DNA of 64,000 nucleotides from Lachnospiraceae bacterium (GTDB lineage Bacteria; Bacillota; Clostridia; Lachnospirales; Lachnospiraceae). Below, piece after piece: positions 52,045 to 60,822 of the stretch (within the stretch, counting starts at the first letter, position 1; the number at the start of each line of letters is the position of its first letter). Location: contig JAFRXH010000098.1 of assembly GCA_017437785.1 (NCBI GenBank), positions 27,367-91,366 on the forward strand, read 5' to 3'. The position numbers and the translations under genes are program-made. The notes under the pieces were generated by a model. It did no database searches, had not been told where the DNA came from, and saw only the letters and a list, made by a program, of their open reading frames with translations.

Positions 52045-53014
52045 CGTTGTCTTCCTTTTTGTTTATCCTGTTTTCTTCATCATAATAAAGCTTGCGGACG
52101 TGGTATTGTACATCCTCCATTATCTTGCGGTTAGCGGAGATAACATCCGCCAGCATGCCTATGACGAAGGTCATAAAGCCTATGATCATAAGTGTACAGG
52201 CAAGTATCAGCGACTGGACATGACCTGCGCTGTTGCCGCTAAAATAAAATACCAGGAAACGTATGCCTATCCCCAGACCGATAAGGAAGGGGATTAGTCC
52301 CACAGCGGTAAGCACTGCCAGTGAACGGTACATTAAAAGCGCACGCAGTATGGTAAGCATGGACTTCTTGATGTATCCGCCCATGCTGTGGAACAGACGC
52401 GACTCCCTAAGCTGCGGATTGGTACGTATGGGTACAGAAGTGATGGCCATCTTATTACGTCCGGCCTGCACTATTGTCTCCAGTGTATATGTATATTCAT
52501 TCACAACATTTATGTGCATGGCTGCCTCGCGCGAAAACGCCCTGAAGCCCGAAGGCGCATCAGGTATTCCCGTACGCGATGCCATACGCACTACCCAGCT
52601 TCCGAAGTGCTGAAGCTTTTTCTTTAACCAGGAAAAATGCGGCGTTTTATCAATAGGGCGCTCGCCGATCACTATGTCGGCCTTGCCTTCCAGTATGGGT
52701 TTTACCAGCACAGCTATATCCTCACCGCAATACTGGTTATCCGCATCCGTATTTACTATTATGTCCGCCCCGTAGCTTAAACATGCGTCCAGTCCGGCCA
52801 TAAAACCTTTGGCCAGACCTTTATTGCGGGCAAATGATACCACATGGTGCACACCCCAGTTAACGGCTACTTCGACAGTCTTATCCGTACTGCCGTCATC
52901 TATGATGAGATATTCTATCTCATCAATGCCGTCTATGTGTTTGGGCAGATCATTAAGTGCGATCTCTAAGGTTTCCGCCTCGTTATAACAGGGGATCTGT
53001 ATTATTAATTTCAT
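52025..53014 (-). CDS. GT2 DPM1-like glycosyltransferase with two membrane helices
   Basis: The protein has 329 residues. IPCYNEAETLEIAL begins the GT-A domain, IDDGSTDKT and VNTDADNQY carry the nucleotide and metal contacts, and IGERPID follows. Two membrane helices (about 232-255 and 268-292) end the protein. It resembles polyprenyl-phosphate mannose/glucose synthases. GGAG lies nine bases upstream of ATG 53014, just beyond repeat locus B. It probably supplies lipid-linked sugar to the membrane transferase encoded upstream (53114-55162). Confidence 0.86.
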   Translation of the reverse strand: MKLIIQIPCYNEAETLEIALNDLPKHIDGIDEIEYLIIDDGSTDKTVEVAVNWGVHHVVSFARNKGLAKGFMAGLDACLSYGADIIVNTDADNQYCGEDIAVLVKPILEGKADIVIGERPIDKTPHFSWLKKKLQHFGSWVVRMASRTGIPDAPSGFRAFSREAAMHINVVNEYTYTLETIVQAGRNKMAITSVPIRTNPQLRESRLFHSMGGYIKKSMLTILRALLMYRSLAVLTAVGLIPFLIGLGIGIRFLVFYFSGNSAGHVQSLILACTLMIIGFMTFVIGMLADVISANRKIMEDVQYHVRKLYYDEENRINKKEDNDGNNNL

Positions 53015-53048
53015 GTATTGGCTCCGTTAATTATTCAGGATCCTTCGC

Positions 53049-53120
53049 TTCGCTCAGGATGACAGTCGGTACTTCATTCATGATGACTGCCGGTGCTTTA
53101 CTCAGGATGACAGTCAGTCT
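53049..53120. repeat. Dispersed repeat, locus B: three 24-bp tandem copies
   Basis: Units 53049-53072, 53073-53096 and 53097-53120 share TCAGGATGACxGTCGGT with a few substitutions. An additional CCTTCGCTTCG half-copy lies in front, from about 53039. It fills nearly all of the 99-bp interval between two genes and begins at the stop codon of the gene at 53114-55162. Confidence 0.85.
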
Positions 53121-55162
53121 TTTTTCATCATTACTATAGGTGTTTTTAATTTCTCCCAGTCCTTGGGATAGGGCGGGAATGTATCGTTTAAGCTTTCCAG
53201 CGAACCGCCTTCCGCATATACATGCAGCATGGGCGTCCAGCCTTCATGCGTTCCGACCAGTCCGCCTGTATCTATACTCAATAAGAATACCTTATCGAAA
53301 TCCTTATCAAGCCTGTCCATCTGTTTCTGTATCTCAGATGCCCTTACAAAGTATACAGCCGCGCCGCTGAGCGCCTTTATCGGGAAAGCGAAGATCCTCT
53401 GGCAGCGGTAACCCTGTTCGTTTATGAGCACCGCATCGTTTTCCCCTATGCAGGATGTTATATCCATAAGGGTACGGTAACTGCAATATGTAAGATCCTG
53501 TCCTTTATATAATGCCCTGCTCTGGAAGAGCATCAGTGATGCGATGATGCCGGCTGCGGCGATCTGTGCTTTTTTAGGCAATACCCACGAGTACAGACCC
53601 GCTATCACTATCGGAAGGAATATAAACGGCGCCAGGTAGCGCACGTAATAATAATATACCGAAACCTCCGGCATAACGAATACACAGTACAGCCATACCA
53701 CATATGTGAGGGCTAAACTCAGCGCAAAGAAACGCCGGTCTGAAAGAAACTCCCCGCCCTTTATCACCATTACCGCCAGCGCCGCCGGAAATATCACGAA
53801 CCCCAGCATATACACAAAGCCCAGGACAGTCATGAGCGGGTAGCAGTAGCTTTTATCCGCACGCTCCACAAACTCAGCGATTATGGCTATGAGCATCGCC
53901 GCCATGGACACTATCATAAATATCCTGCAGCCGGTATAGCCTCTTTCGCTGCTGCCTATCCTTTTGACCAGTCTGCGCAGCAGCCCCCTGCGGCCCCTTA
54001 TCATAAATACCAGGCTTAAGAACATACAGATCAGGGTTACTGTCCACACGATAGTCAGGATATTATCCTTATTGAGCACATAGTCCGTACCGTAATAGAT
54101 CCTTAAGTAATTACCGTCCGTATAATTGGAAAACTTAAGCTTCATCATACTGAAGCCCAGAGCATATTGTGCCAGCGCAAACATTATGGTCATCAAAAAG
54201 CTCTTTTTGCCCCTTATGAAGAAAGAACCCCAGTATATCAGCACTATCATAGGCATCAGGGCTGATGAAAGTATATGCAGTACACACAGCCCTCCAAGAG
54301 GCAGCAGCGCCAATAGCTGCACGCCTTCTTCGCTCGAGGCGGTCAGTATCACAAACCACCCGGTGACGAACATGGTCAGTACTATCTCTGTCAATGTATT
54401 GGTACCGCACCACACCACGATGGGCGATACGGCAAATATAAGCGCCGCGATATTTGCGAACAGCTTCTTTTCTTCCTTGATATTACGGCATATGAGCCAC
54501 ACGTTTCCGATGGATATCAGATAGCATGTCATCATCACGTGGTTCATATATTCAAGGCCAAAGAGCCTTCCCCACAATGCCATGATGGCAGGCAGTACTC
54601 CCAGTCCGTGTAGCACGCCTTTTATTGTGCCGTATTGTTCATGGAAATCGTAATCAGGATGATAACCTAAAAGGTCACGTATCTCTTCACCGTACAGTTC
54701 CGCTTCGTACTTACTCTCGGTAATAAGCTCGTATTCCCTGAAAAACACATCCGTATCCGTCTGATCCATGTAATAATACATGGCGCGGATCTGGTAGAGG
54801 CCTTCATCCTGTCCGGTACCGTGGTATCCCGTAATGTTCCCACGAGATATGAATGCACAGAGTATCAGTATTATTGCGAGCGGCAGGTATTCCTTCCAGC
54901 GGTAGCGTATCATGGGCACTTCAAAGCGCTTTACTGCCAGCTGGATCAGGAATATCACCAAAAGCACGATCGCAGTGATCACCGCACAGCGTACCACCAT
55001 GAACATTTCCAGCAAAAAGAGCATACCGCTGACAAATGCATATGCGGCAAAATATCCTCCGCATCCCAGTATCAGTACTTTTGCGAAATCAACTTTCTTA
55101 TGTGCAAAAGCCACTATACCGGCACTGAGCATAAGCCCTGCCAGAAATACGAACATCAGCAT
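53114..55162 (-). CDS. GT-C-like large membrane glycosyltransferase
   Basis: This 682-residue protein has about thirteen membrane helices and a short C-terminal external domain (about 580-682). The first large external loop contains YHGTGQDEGLYQIRAMYYYM, with the acidic pair (QDEG) typical of the catalytic loop in GT-C enzymes of the ArnT/PMT type. It presumably uses polyprenyl-phosphate sugars made by the GT2 encoded downstream. Its acceptor may be the polysaccharide or a protein. It overlaps the GT4 gene by 7 bp and has no strong ribosome site, so translation is probably coupled. Confidence 0.7.
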   Translation of the reverse strand: MLMFVFLAGLMLSAGIVAFAHKKVDFAKVLILGCGGYFAAYAFVSGMLFLLEMFMVVRCAVITAIVLLVIFLIQLAVKRFEVPMIRYRWKEYLPLAIILILCAFISRGNITGYHGTGQDEGLYQIRAMYYYMDQTDTDVFFREYELITESKYEAELYGEEIRDLLGYHPDYDFHEQYGTIKGVLHGLGVLPAIMALWGRLFGLEYMNHVMMTCYLISIGNVWLICRNIKEEKKLFANIAALIFAVSPIVVWCGTNTLTEIVLTMFVTGWFVILTASSEEGVQLLALLPLGGLCVLHILSSALMPMIVLIYWGSFFIRGKKSFLMTIMFALAQYALGFSMMKLKFSNYTDGNYLRIYYGTDYVLNKDNILTIVWTVTLICMFLSLVFMIRGRRGLLRRLVKRIGSSERGYTGCRIFMIVSMAAMLIAIIAEFVERADKSYCYPLMTVLGFVYMLGFVIFPAALAVMVIKGGEFLSDRRFFALSLALTYVVWLYCVFVMPEVSVYYYYVRYLAPFIFLPIVIAGLYSWVLPKKAQIAAAGIIASLMLFQSRALYKGQDLTYCSYRTLMDITSCIGENDAVLINEQGYRCQRIFAFPIKALSGAAVYFVRASEIQKQMDRLDKDFDKVFLLSIDTGGLVGTHEGWTPMLHVYAEGGSLESLNDTFPPYPKDWEKLKTPIVMMKKD

Positions 55163-56292
55163 CTTGTCACCATCTCGTTATAGATATCTTCTATGCCGCC
55201 CAGCATATCTTCCATCGGGAAGGTCTTTTCGGGCACTTCTTCAAATGCGTCTTCCCTTCCCTCGATCACGGCCTGAAGCTTATCAGCCAGATCAGCCGCA
55301 TTCCTGTTCTTAAACGAACGGCATTTACCGTATGCCACTTCCGGAAGGGATCCGCCGTCACTGTATATAAGCGGCGTCCCGCTCTGACAGGTCTCAAGCG
55401 CGGAAAAACCGAAGCCCTCGGTAAGCGACGGCACCACTACACAGTCCGCCTGCCTGATACATGCTGCCAGATCCTCCCTTGAAAGCGAAGGACGTACCCT
55501 GACCTGCCCGCGCAGATGATCGTTACGCATACGCTCCAGGAACTGACGTCTGGGCTTGACTGGTTCCTTTCCCAGAAGGAAACAGAAACGCACATTACTC
55601 AGATCCACGCCTCTCTTTACGAGCAGACAGATCGCTTTTTCATATACATACACACCCTTGGTCTTGCCGGGGCGGCCGTAGAAAAGGAAGATAAACTGAT
55701 CCTTTACCTTAAAGTATTCCCTTATATTAAAGTCTTTATTTACAGGCTGTTCTTCCCTGCCCATATCGTTGGCAAGATATACGCGGCGCACATCTTTCTT
55801 TTTCCCGCAGTACTTCTGATAGTCGTTTTTAGTTGCATCGGATATCGCGTGGTAAACATCAAACTTCTGACGGCAGCAATACTGTTCCACCACATCATAA
55901 AGAACTGCCCTGTGAACAGCATCAGACCAGAACCACTTATTTCCGCGCACTTCAAAAACCGTAAGCAGAGCAGGTTTATTGTATTTCTTTGCCAGCTTAC
56001 TGACTATGGGAGATGTGGTAAATATGGAGGTGTGTACCACATCACACCACTCTATCTGCGGTTCAATATCCTTTTTCTTCGGGAACGGATGTCCGAAGGC
56101 GCTCTTCCATTTGCAGTACCATACATCTATCCCGTCCACATTCATGACACCGTTGTGCTCATCATCAACTTTCTCTGCTACAACATGCACCTCATGGCCA
56201 CGTTCTATCATACCCTTTGCCAGTTCATAGAACATGGTCTCCGCACCACCCACGTACGGATAAAAATGTGGTAATATCATCGCGATCTTCAC
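55156..56292 (-). CDS. GT4-family glycosyltransferase
   Basis: This 378-residue GT-B enzyme has HFYPYVGGAETMFYELAKGM at the N-terminus (donor loop GGAE), FLFYGRPGKTKGV for the C-terminal domain, and E-x7-E in SLTEGFGFSALETCQSGTPL. It is a typical capsule or lipid-linked oligosaccharide enzyme. It starts with GTG 56292, whose GTGA overlaps the asnB stop, so it is coupled to the amidotransferase. Confidence 0.88.
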   Translation of the reverse strand: MKIAMILPHFYPYVGGAETMFYELAKGMIERGHEVHVVAEKVDDEHNGVMNVDGIDVWYCKWKSAFGHPFPKKKDIEPQIEWCDVVHTSIFTTSPIVSKLAKKYNKPALLTVFEVRGNKWFWSDAVHRAVLYDVVEQYCCRQKFDVYHAISDATKNDYQKYCGKKKDVRRVYLANDMGREEQPVNKDFNIREYFKVKDQFIFLFYGRPGKTKGVYVYEKAICLLVKRGVDLSNVRFCFLLGKEPVKPRRQFLERMRNDHLRGQVRVRPSLSREDLAACIRQADCVVVPSLTEGFGFSALETCQSGTPLIYSDGGSLPEVAYGKCRSFKNRNAADLADKLQAVIEGREDAFEEVPEKTFPMEDMLGGIEDIYNEMVTRC

Positions 56293-58142
56293 TTGTTGTT
56301 ACCCCCTCTGTACCACTGTTCAAGCATAAGCACATTCCATATCAGTCTGGGTGAGCGGCCGTTCTTCAAAAACTCCGCCCACAGTTTAAGCATCTCTTTT
56401 TTGTTGATCAGTTCATCGGAAGCCGCCCTGCTGTTGGTAATAAGCTCATCGGCCCACTCCTTTGTATCGCCCTCCTTAAGCCAGCGCTCAAGCGGTACCG
56501 CAAAACCTTTCTTGGGCCTGTCCATCATTTCCTTGGGCACATATCGATACAGCACTTCCTTAAGCACCCTCTTCGCCGTACTGCCGTCGTACTTATACGC
56601 GGAAGGCAGGCTGAGTGCAAACGCGACAACATCCTTATCAAGCATCGGAATCCTGTTTTCCAATGATACCGCCATACCGGCCCGGTCTACCTTTACCAGT
56701 ATATCCTCCGGATGATACCTCATCAGATCATCCAGCATCATCTGCTGCAACTCGTTGCCGGGCAGTGCGGTTCTTATTATCGATACAGGACCATCCGTAA
56801 GCTTGTCGATAAAAGGATCATAATGATCCACTGCTTCCTTAAACTCCAGTATATTGCCGGCCTTAAGACACATCCCCGCACGGTAAGCCTTGGGGATACT
56901 GCCGGTTATACTGCCGGCCACGCCTCCCGCTGCCATACGCAGCGGCTTAGGCACTCCTTTTATCTTATTCCACAGATCGAGCATCTGCGGATATGTCCTG
57001 TAACCGCAGAAAAGCTCATCGCCCGCATCACCGCTCAGACACACGGTGACTTTGGTCTTTGCCAGGGCGCTTACCAGATAAGTAGGTATCTGCGAAGAAT
57101 CCGCATAGGGTTCCCCGTAGATAGAGGCGATACGCGGTATCACTTCTTTAAGATCCTTTTCCGTCACATAACGCTGTGTATGGTCTGTCCCCAGATGTTT
57201 TGCTATAGCCTCTGCTTCCGGTGCCTCATCATATTTCTTATCATCAAAGCCTATGGAAAATGTCTTGACATCTCCGGGCCTTAATCTGCTCATGATGCCC
57301 ACTACCGTAGCCGAATCGATGCCGCCTGACAGATAGGCGCCAAGAGGTACATCGCTGGCCAGCTGGCCCTTAACCGCTTCCGTCAAAAGACGCTGCAGTT
57401 CATCGGCCGCCTCCTCAAAGCTGCCCGTAAAAGGCTGCTCCAGGGCACGCTGCGCCACCTTCTTGATATTATAATACTTGCCTATCTTAACATCCTGCAC
57501 GGCGAAGGGTTCTTTGACCCTGAATATCCCGCCCGGCTTCAGTTTATACACTTCCTCATATATGGTATGCGGTGCAGGTATATATCCATAAAGCATATAG
57601 GTGCTGATCACCGCTCTGTTTATCTTACCCTCAAATCCGGGAAAACGTGTGATGGCGGATAACTCCGACGCAAAGACGCAGCTTCCGTTCACCCTGCCGA
57701 AGTACAGCGGTTTCTCGCCGATGCGGTCACGCATAAGAGTAAGACTGCGTTCCCAGCGGTCATAAAGGGCTATCGCAAACATGCCCTTTACAGCCTCTAA
57801 AGTTTTTTCGATCCCCAGACGCTCAAAAGCCTCCAAAAGCACCTCCGTATCGGAGCTGCCCCTGTACTTAACGCCCGGCATCTTCGCCTTTAATTCCTCT
57901 GCGTTATAAACCTCACCGTTATATGCGATAACAAAGCGTCCCGATGCACTGATCATGGGCTGGGCACCCGTCTCACTCAGATCCCTGATCGAAAGACGTC
58001 TGTGTCCCAGACTCACGCCGCTGTCCTTGTCCAGCCAGAACCCTTCCGCATCCGGGCCCCTGTGGACAAGGGCATCGGTCATGCTTTTTAAAACGCCCGC
58101 CCTATCTACGTTTCCGTCGATAAAGCCCGCTATGCCACACAT
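56289..58142 (-). CDS. asnB: Glutamine-hydrolysing asparagine synthase family amidotransferase
   Basis: The protein has 617 residues from ATG 58142. I chose this start because MCGIAGF exposes Cys2, the glutaminase nucleophile, and GGGGGAAA lies four bases upstream. The N-terminal glutaminase domain has LGHRRLSI and YNGEVYN, and the C-terminal ATP-pyrophosphatase domain has LSGGIDSATVV and SGDAGDELFCGY. It may make asparagine. As the first gene of a surface-glycan locus, however, it is more likely to amidate a sugar acid, as proposed for asparagine-synthase homologues in O-antigen clusters. All catalytic residues are present. Confidence 0.9.
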   Translation of the reverse strand: MCGIAGFIDGNVDRAGVLKSMTDALVHRGPDAEGFWLDKDSGVSLGHRRLSIRDLSETGAQPMISASGRFVIAYNGEVYNAEELKAKMPGVKYRGSSDTEVLLEAFERLGIEKTLEAVKGMFAIALYDRWERSLTLMRDRIGEKPLYFGRVNGSCVFASELSAITRFPGFEGKINRAVISTYMLYGYIPAPHTIYEEVYKLKPGGIFRVKEPFAVQDVKIGKYYNIKKVAQRALEQPFTGSFEEAADELQRLLTEAVKGQLASDVPLGAYLSGGIDSATVVGIMSRLRPGDVKTFSIGFDDKKYDEAPEAEAIAKHLGTDHTQRYVTEKDLKEVIPRIASIYGEPYADSSQIPTYLVSALAKTKVTVCLSGDAGDELFCGYRTYPQMLDLWNKIKGVPKPLRMAAGGVAGSITGSIPKAYRAGMCLKAGNILEFKEAVDHYDPFIDKLTDGPVSIIRTALPGNELQQMMLDDLMRYHPEDILVKVDRAGMAVSLENRIPMLDKDVVAFALSLPSAYKYDGSTAKRVLKEVLYRYVPKEMMDRPKKGFAVPLERWLKEGDTKEWADELITNSRAASDELINKKEMLKLWAEFLKNGRSPRLIWNVLMLEQWYRGGNNK

Positions 58143-58176
58143 ATCTTTTCCCCCAGACATAGTTTCATGACTATAT

Positions 58177-58185
58177 ATTGTAGCA
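58177..58185 (-). promoter_or_regulatory. Extended -10 promoter of the second glycan locus
   Basis: On the minus strand, TGCTACAAT (58185-58177) is a -10 element with the TGn extension, about 35 bases before the asnB start. No good -35 is present. The sequence ACAATATATAG also follows the operon promoter at 24367, a hint that the two glycan loci share promoter type. Confidence 0.45.
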
Positions 58186-58230
58186 CATAATCCTTCATTT
58201 GACTATATCGAATTATGTAACCCACGCCAC

Positions 58231-58259
58231 AAAAAAACCACGGGGACGTCCCCGTGGTT
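58231..58259 (-). terminator. Strong terminator of the amino acid transporter operon
   Basis: A perfect 24-bp palindrome, AACCACGGGGACGTCCCCGTGGTT (58236-58259), is followed on the minus strand by a run of T. It lies 7 bp after the ATPase stop codon and separates the transporter from the glycan locus. Confidence 0.93.
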
Positions 58260-58266
58260 CGTGGTC

Positions 58267-59082
58267 TTAGAGTACTTTGGAGAGGAAATCCTTCAGGCGG
58301 GGATGCTTAGGATCGCCGAAGAACTCGGCGGGTGTGGCGCTTTCAAGGATAACGCCTTCGTCTATGAAGAGCACGCGGTTGGCCACCTCACGTGCAAAGC
58401 CCATTTCATGGGTAACTATGATCATGGTCATGCCCTCTGCAGCCACTTCACGCATAAGGTCCAAAACTTCACCTACCATCTCGGGATCGAGTGCACTGGT
58501 AGGCTCATCAAAAAGGATGACCTTCGGCTTCATGGCCAGCGCGCGCACTATGGCCACACGCTGCTTCTGTCCGCCGGATAAAGTGGATGGATATACATCG
58601 GCTTTGTCCTCAAGTCCGATGCGCTTAAGAAGCTCCATGGCTTCTTTCCGGGCTTTATCCTTTATCTCGGCGACAGATGAATAACCGCTCTTTTCCTTGA
58701 GTTTGCGGAAGGCTTTCTTTCCGGTATGCACCGGAGCGAGCATGATATTCTGAATAACGGTCTTATTGTTGAAAAGATTGAAATGCTGGAAGACCATGCC
58801 CATATTCTGTCTGTGGAGATTGATATCCACAGACATATCCGCAAGATCTTCGCCATCGAACATGATATGACCTGCAGTGGGATCCTCCATACAGTTTAAG
58901 CAGCGCAGGAAAGTACTCTTGCCAGAGCCTGAAGGCCCGATTACACAGATGATATCGCCGCGATTGACGGTAAGGTCTATCCCGTTGAGCACATGCTTAT
59001 CACCAAAGTCCTTTTTAAGGCCTTCGACTTTAAGTATCACTTCATCTGCTGCACTTGTGTTTACTGCTTTGGTCTCACTCAT
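58267..59082 (-). CDS. Polar amino acid ABC transporter, ATP-binding protein
   Basis: The protein has 271 residues. Walker [10 protein letters not shown] (49-57), the Q-loop in [14 protein letters not shown], signature [15 protein letters not shown], Walker [13 protein letters not shown] and switch [12 protein letters not shown] define the GlnQ/HisP family. An insert of some 15-20 residues after [11 protein letters not shown] lengthens the helical domain compared with GlnQ. It powers uptake of a polar amino acid with the permease encoded upstream (ATGA overlap). Confidence 0.92.
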   Translation of the reverse strand: MSETKAVNTSAADEVILKVEGLKKDFGDKHVLNGIDLTVNRGDIICVIGPSGSGKSTFLRCLNCMEDPTAGHIMFDGEDLADMSVDINLHRQNMGMVFQHFNLFNNKTVIQNIMLAPVHTGKKAFRKLKEKSGYSSVAEIKDKARKEAMELLKRIGLEDKADVYPSTLSGGQKQRVAIVRALAMKPKVILFDEPTSALDPEMVGEVLDLMREVAAEGMTMIIVTHEMGFAREVANRVLFIDEGVILESATPAEFFGDPKHPRLKDFLSKVL

Positions 59083-59789
59083 TTTCTTCTGTCACTTTTT
59101 GCAAAATGATGTTCCATCAGTTTAATAAGAATAGTAATGATAACTACCAGCACTATGTATATCAGAGCCATAACGATATACGGCACCATGAATTCGTAAC
59201 TGTTGCTGCCTATGTAATTAAACGCCACGTAGAGGTCGGATGCACCTACGAAACTTACTACAGAGGTTTCCTTGATAAGAGCGATGAACTCGTTGCCTAA
59301 TGTGGGCAATATGTTCTTGATGGCCTGAGGTATGACTATCATCATCATGGTCGCCGAGAAGGAAAGACCCACTGCCCTTCCGGCCTCCATCTGCCCCGGA
59401 TCCACGGACTGTATACCTGCACGCATCATCTCGGAGATGTATGCCCCGGAATTAAGGGAGAATACCAGGACGGATACCTGTACACTGCTTATCTTTATTC
59501 CCAGAATGGGCAGCAGCACATAATAGAACAGCAAAAGCTGCACCACCATTGGCGTCCCCCTGAAGAAACCGACATAGAACGAGCAGATGCCGTTTAATAT
59601 CCTGGGCAGCCTTTTATATTTTGGCATTACCCTTACCGCCGCGATAAGAGTACCTATAAGCGTGCCGAAAAGGAGCCCAAGAACAGCTATGATAAGCGTG
59701 TTCTTAAGCCCTGTCTGCACTCTTTTGTATCCCTCATACTCTATAAAGTACTTGAGGAACCTGTCCCATTTTTGAGAAATATCACCCAT
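59079..59789 (-). CDS. Polar amino acid ABC transporter, permease
   Basis: The protein has 236 residues with about five or six membrane helices and the HisM/GlnP pattern: [36 protein letters not shown] and the ATPase-coupling loop [10 protein letters not shown] near 133. It forms a homodimeric channel with the ATP-binding protein. The gene lies 5 bp after the binding-protein gene and has a poor ribosome site, so it depends on coupling. Confidence 0.92.
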   Translation of the reverse strand: MGDISQKWDRFLKYFIEYEGYKRVQTGLKNTLIIAVLGLLFGTLIGTLIAAVRVMPKYKRLPRILNGICSFYVGFFRGTPMVVQLLLFYYVLLPILGIKISSVQVSVLVFSLNSGAYISEMMRAGIQSVDPGQMEAGRAVGLSFSATMMMIVIPQAIKNILPTLGNEFIALIKETSVVSFVGASDLYVAFNYIGSNSYEFMVPYIVMALIYIVLVVIITILIKLMEHHFAKSDRRK

Positions 59790-59794
59790 TCAGA

Positions 59795-60679
59795 TCACTG
59801 AAGATTGTTGATGGACTCTGCTATGAACTTTGCCGGTGCGGCATCGATTATAACATAATCCAGGTTACCGTTTAACAGATCCTGTACAGCCAGCGAACCA
59901 TTCTTATAGCCTGTTGTAGTCATATTAAATCCGTCAAAGCCCCATTCCTCATCGCCTTCGCAATAGAACTGGCCTGTGGTACCGTTCTGCACACCAACCT
60001 TAACGGATGAATCCTTGCCTTTAAGTATAGCCTCGATATCTGCAGCTCCCGAAACAGAATCAAATTCCGTATTATCGGAGCGGATGATAAGGCGCTGTGA
60101 TGCGGTATAGTATGATGTGGTAAAGTTAACTATCTCCTTACGCTCGTCGGTAACGGTAAGACCGCTCATGGACATATCTGACTTGCCCTGGTTTACCGAA
60201 AGGAGCACTGCATCAAAATCCATGTTCTGAATGACCAGCTCCTTGCCAAGATAATTGGCCAGGCCCTGTGCGATCTCCATATCCACACCGTAGTAGTTAT
60301 CGCCTTCCATATACTCGAAGGGAGCGAAGGCCGCATTGGTAGCTACCAGAAGCTGCTCCTTTGAAGGATCTTCCGCTGCGCTTACGATCGGGGTAGGTGT
60401 TCCGTTTCCGAAATATTTTTCGCAGATGGCATCGAAAGTACCGTCAGATTTGATCTGCGCGATGTACTCGTTTACAGAGCTCAAAAGCTCGGGCTGGTTC
60501 TGGTCTACCGCAAAAGCATACTCTTCCTCGGTAAGGTCAAACTCAAGAACCTTTGCCTTAACCTTTTCTGCCCCTGATGCACCTGCAGTGCCGGTTCCGG
60601 AACCGCTGTTTGTGCAGGCCGCAAGGGTGCTTACAGCCATAGCGGCTGCTAATACTGTTGCAACAATCTTCTTTTTCAT
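59795..60679 (-). CDS. Amino-acid-binding lipoprotein with circularly permuted SBP_bac_3 domain
   Basis: The protein has 294 residues. The lipoprotein signal ends at LAAC (Cys22). Residues about 40-95 read KVLEFDLTEEEYAFAV ... VNEYIAQIKSDGTFDAICEKYF, which in ordinary family members is the last segment of the domain. Only then, at about residue 108, comes the usual start (LLVATNAAFAPFEYM), followed by GVDMEIAQGLANYLGKEL, MSGLTVTDERKEIVNF and VGVQNGTTGQFYCEGDEEWG. The protein ends at DYVIIDAAPAKFIAESIN, just where the moved segment would normally follow. The order is thus permuted while all parts of the two lobes are present. AGGAGAGG precedes ATG 60679. It captures the substrate for the transporter encoded downstream. 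Confidence 0.88.
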   Translation of the reverse strand: MKKKIVATVLAAAMAVSTLAACTNSGSGTGTAGASGAEKVKAKVLEFDLTEEEYAFAVDQNQPELLSSVNEYIAQIKSDGTFDAICEKYFGNGTPTPIVSAAEDPSKEQLLVATNAAFAPFEYMEGDNYYGVDMEIAQGLANYLGKELVIQNMDFDAVLLSVNQGKSDMSMSGLTVTDERKEIVNFTTSYYTASQRLIIRSDNTEFDSVSGAADIEAILKGKDSSVKVGVQNGTTGQFYCEGDEEWGFDGFNMTTTGYKNGSLAVQDLLNGNLDYVIIDAAPAKFIAESINNLQ

Positions 60680-60708
60680 AATCCTCTCCTTATTACTGTC
60701 TTACTGTT

Positions 60709-60736
60709 ATCTTATGGATGAATACCATTCTGTCAG
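60709..60736 (-). promoter_or_regulatory. Possible promoter of the transporter operon, -35 inside a repeat
   Basis: On the minus strand, CTGACA (60736-60731) lies 16 bases before TAAGAT (60714-60709), about 30 bases before the lipoprotein start. The -35 is the last part of repeat locus C. Moderate match only; read-through from carB is the alternative. Confidence 0.4.
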
Positions 60737-60822
60737 GATTCTTCGCTCCGCTCAGAATGACACTGGGGCACCCTCAGGATGACTTGAAATCCTGTCATTC
60801 TGAGGGCTCTGCCCGAAGAATC
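60731..60822. repeat. Dispersed repeat, locus C: inverted pair around a degenerate copy
   Basis: The arm GATTCTTCG...CTCAGAATGACA (60737-60745, 60751-60762) pairs with TGTCATTCTGAG...CGAAGAATC (60793-60804, 60814-60822). A further degenerate copy, CCTCAGGATGACTT, lies between them near 60772-60785. In the carB transcript it would form a long hairpin directly after the stop codon. It is of the same family as loci A and B. Confidence 0.88.

Noticed and set aside
53049-53120. Possible CRISPR-like short array
   Set aside because: Units are directly joined without unique spacers, only three copies exist, and no cas genes are near; it matches the dispersed repeat at loci A and C.
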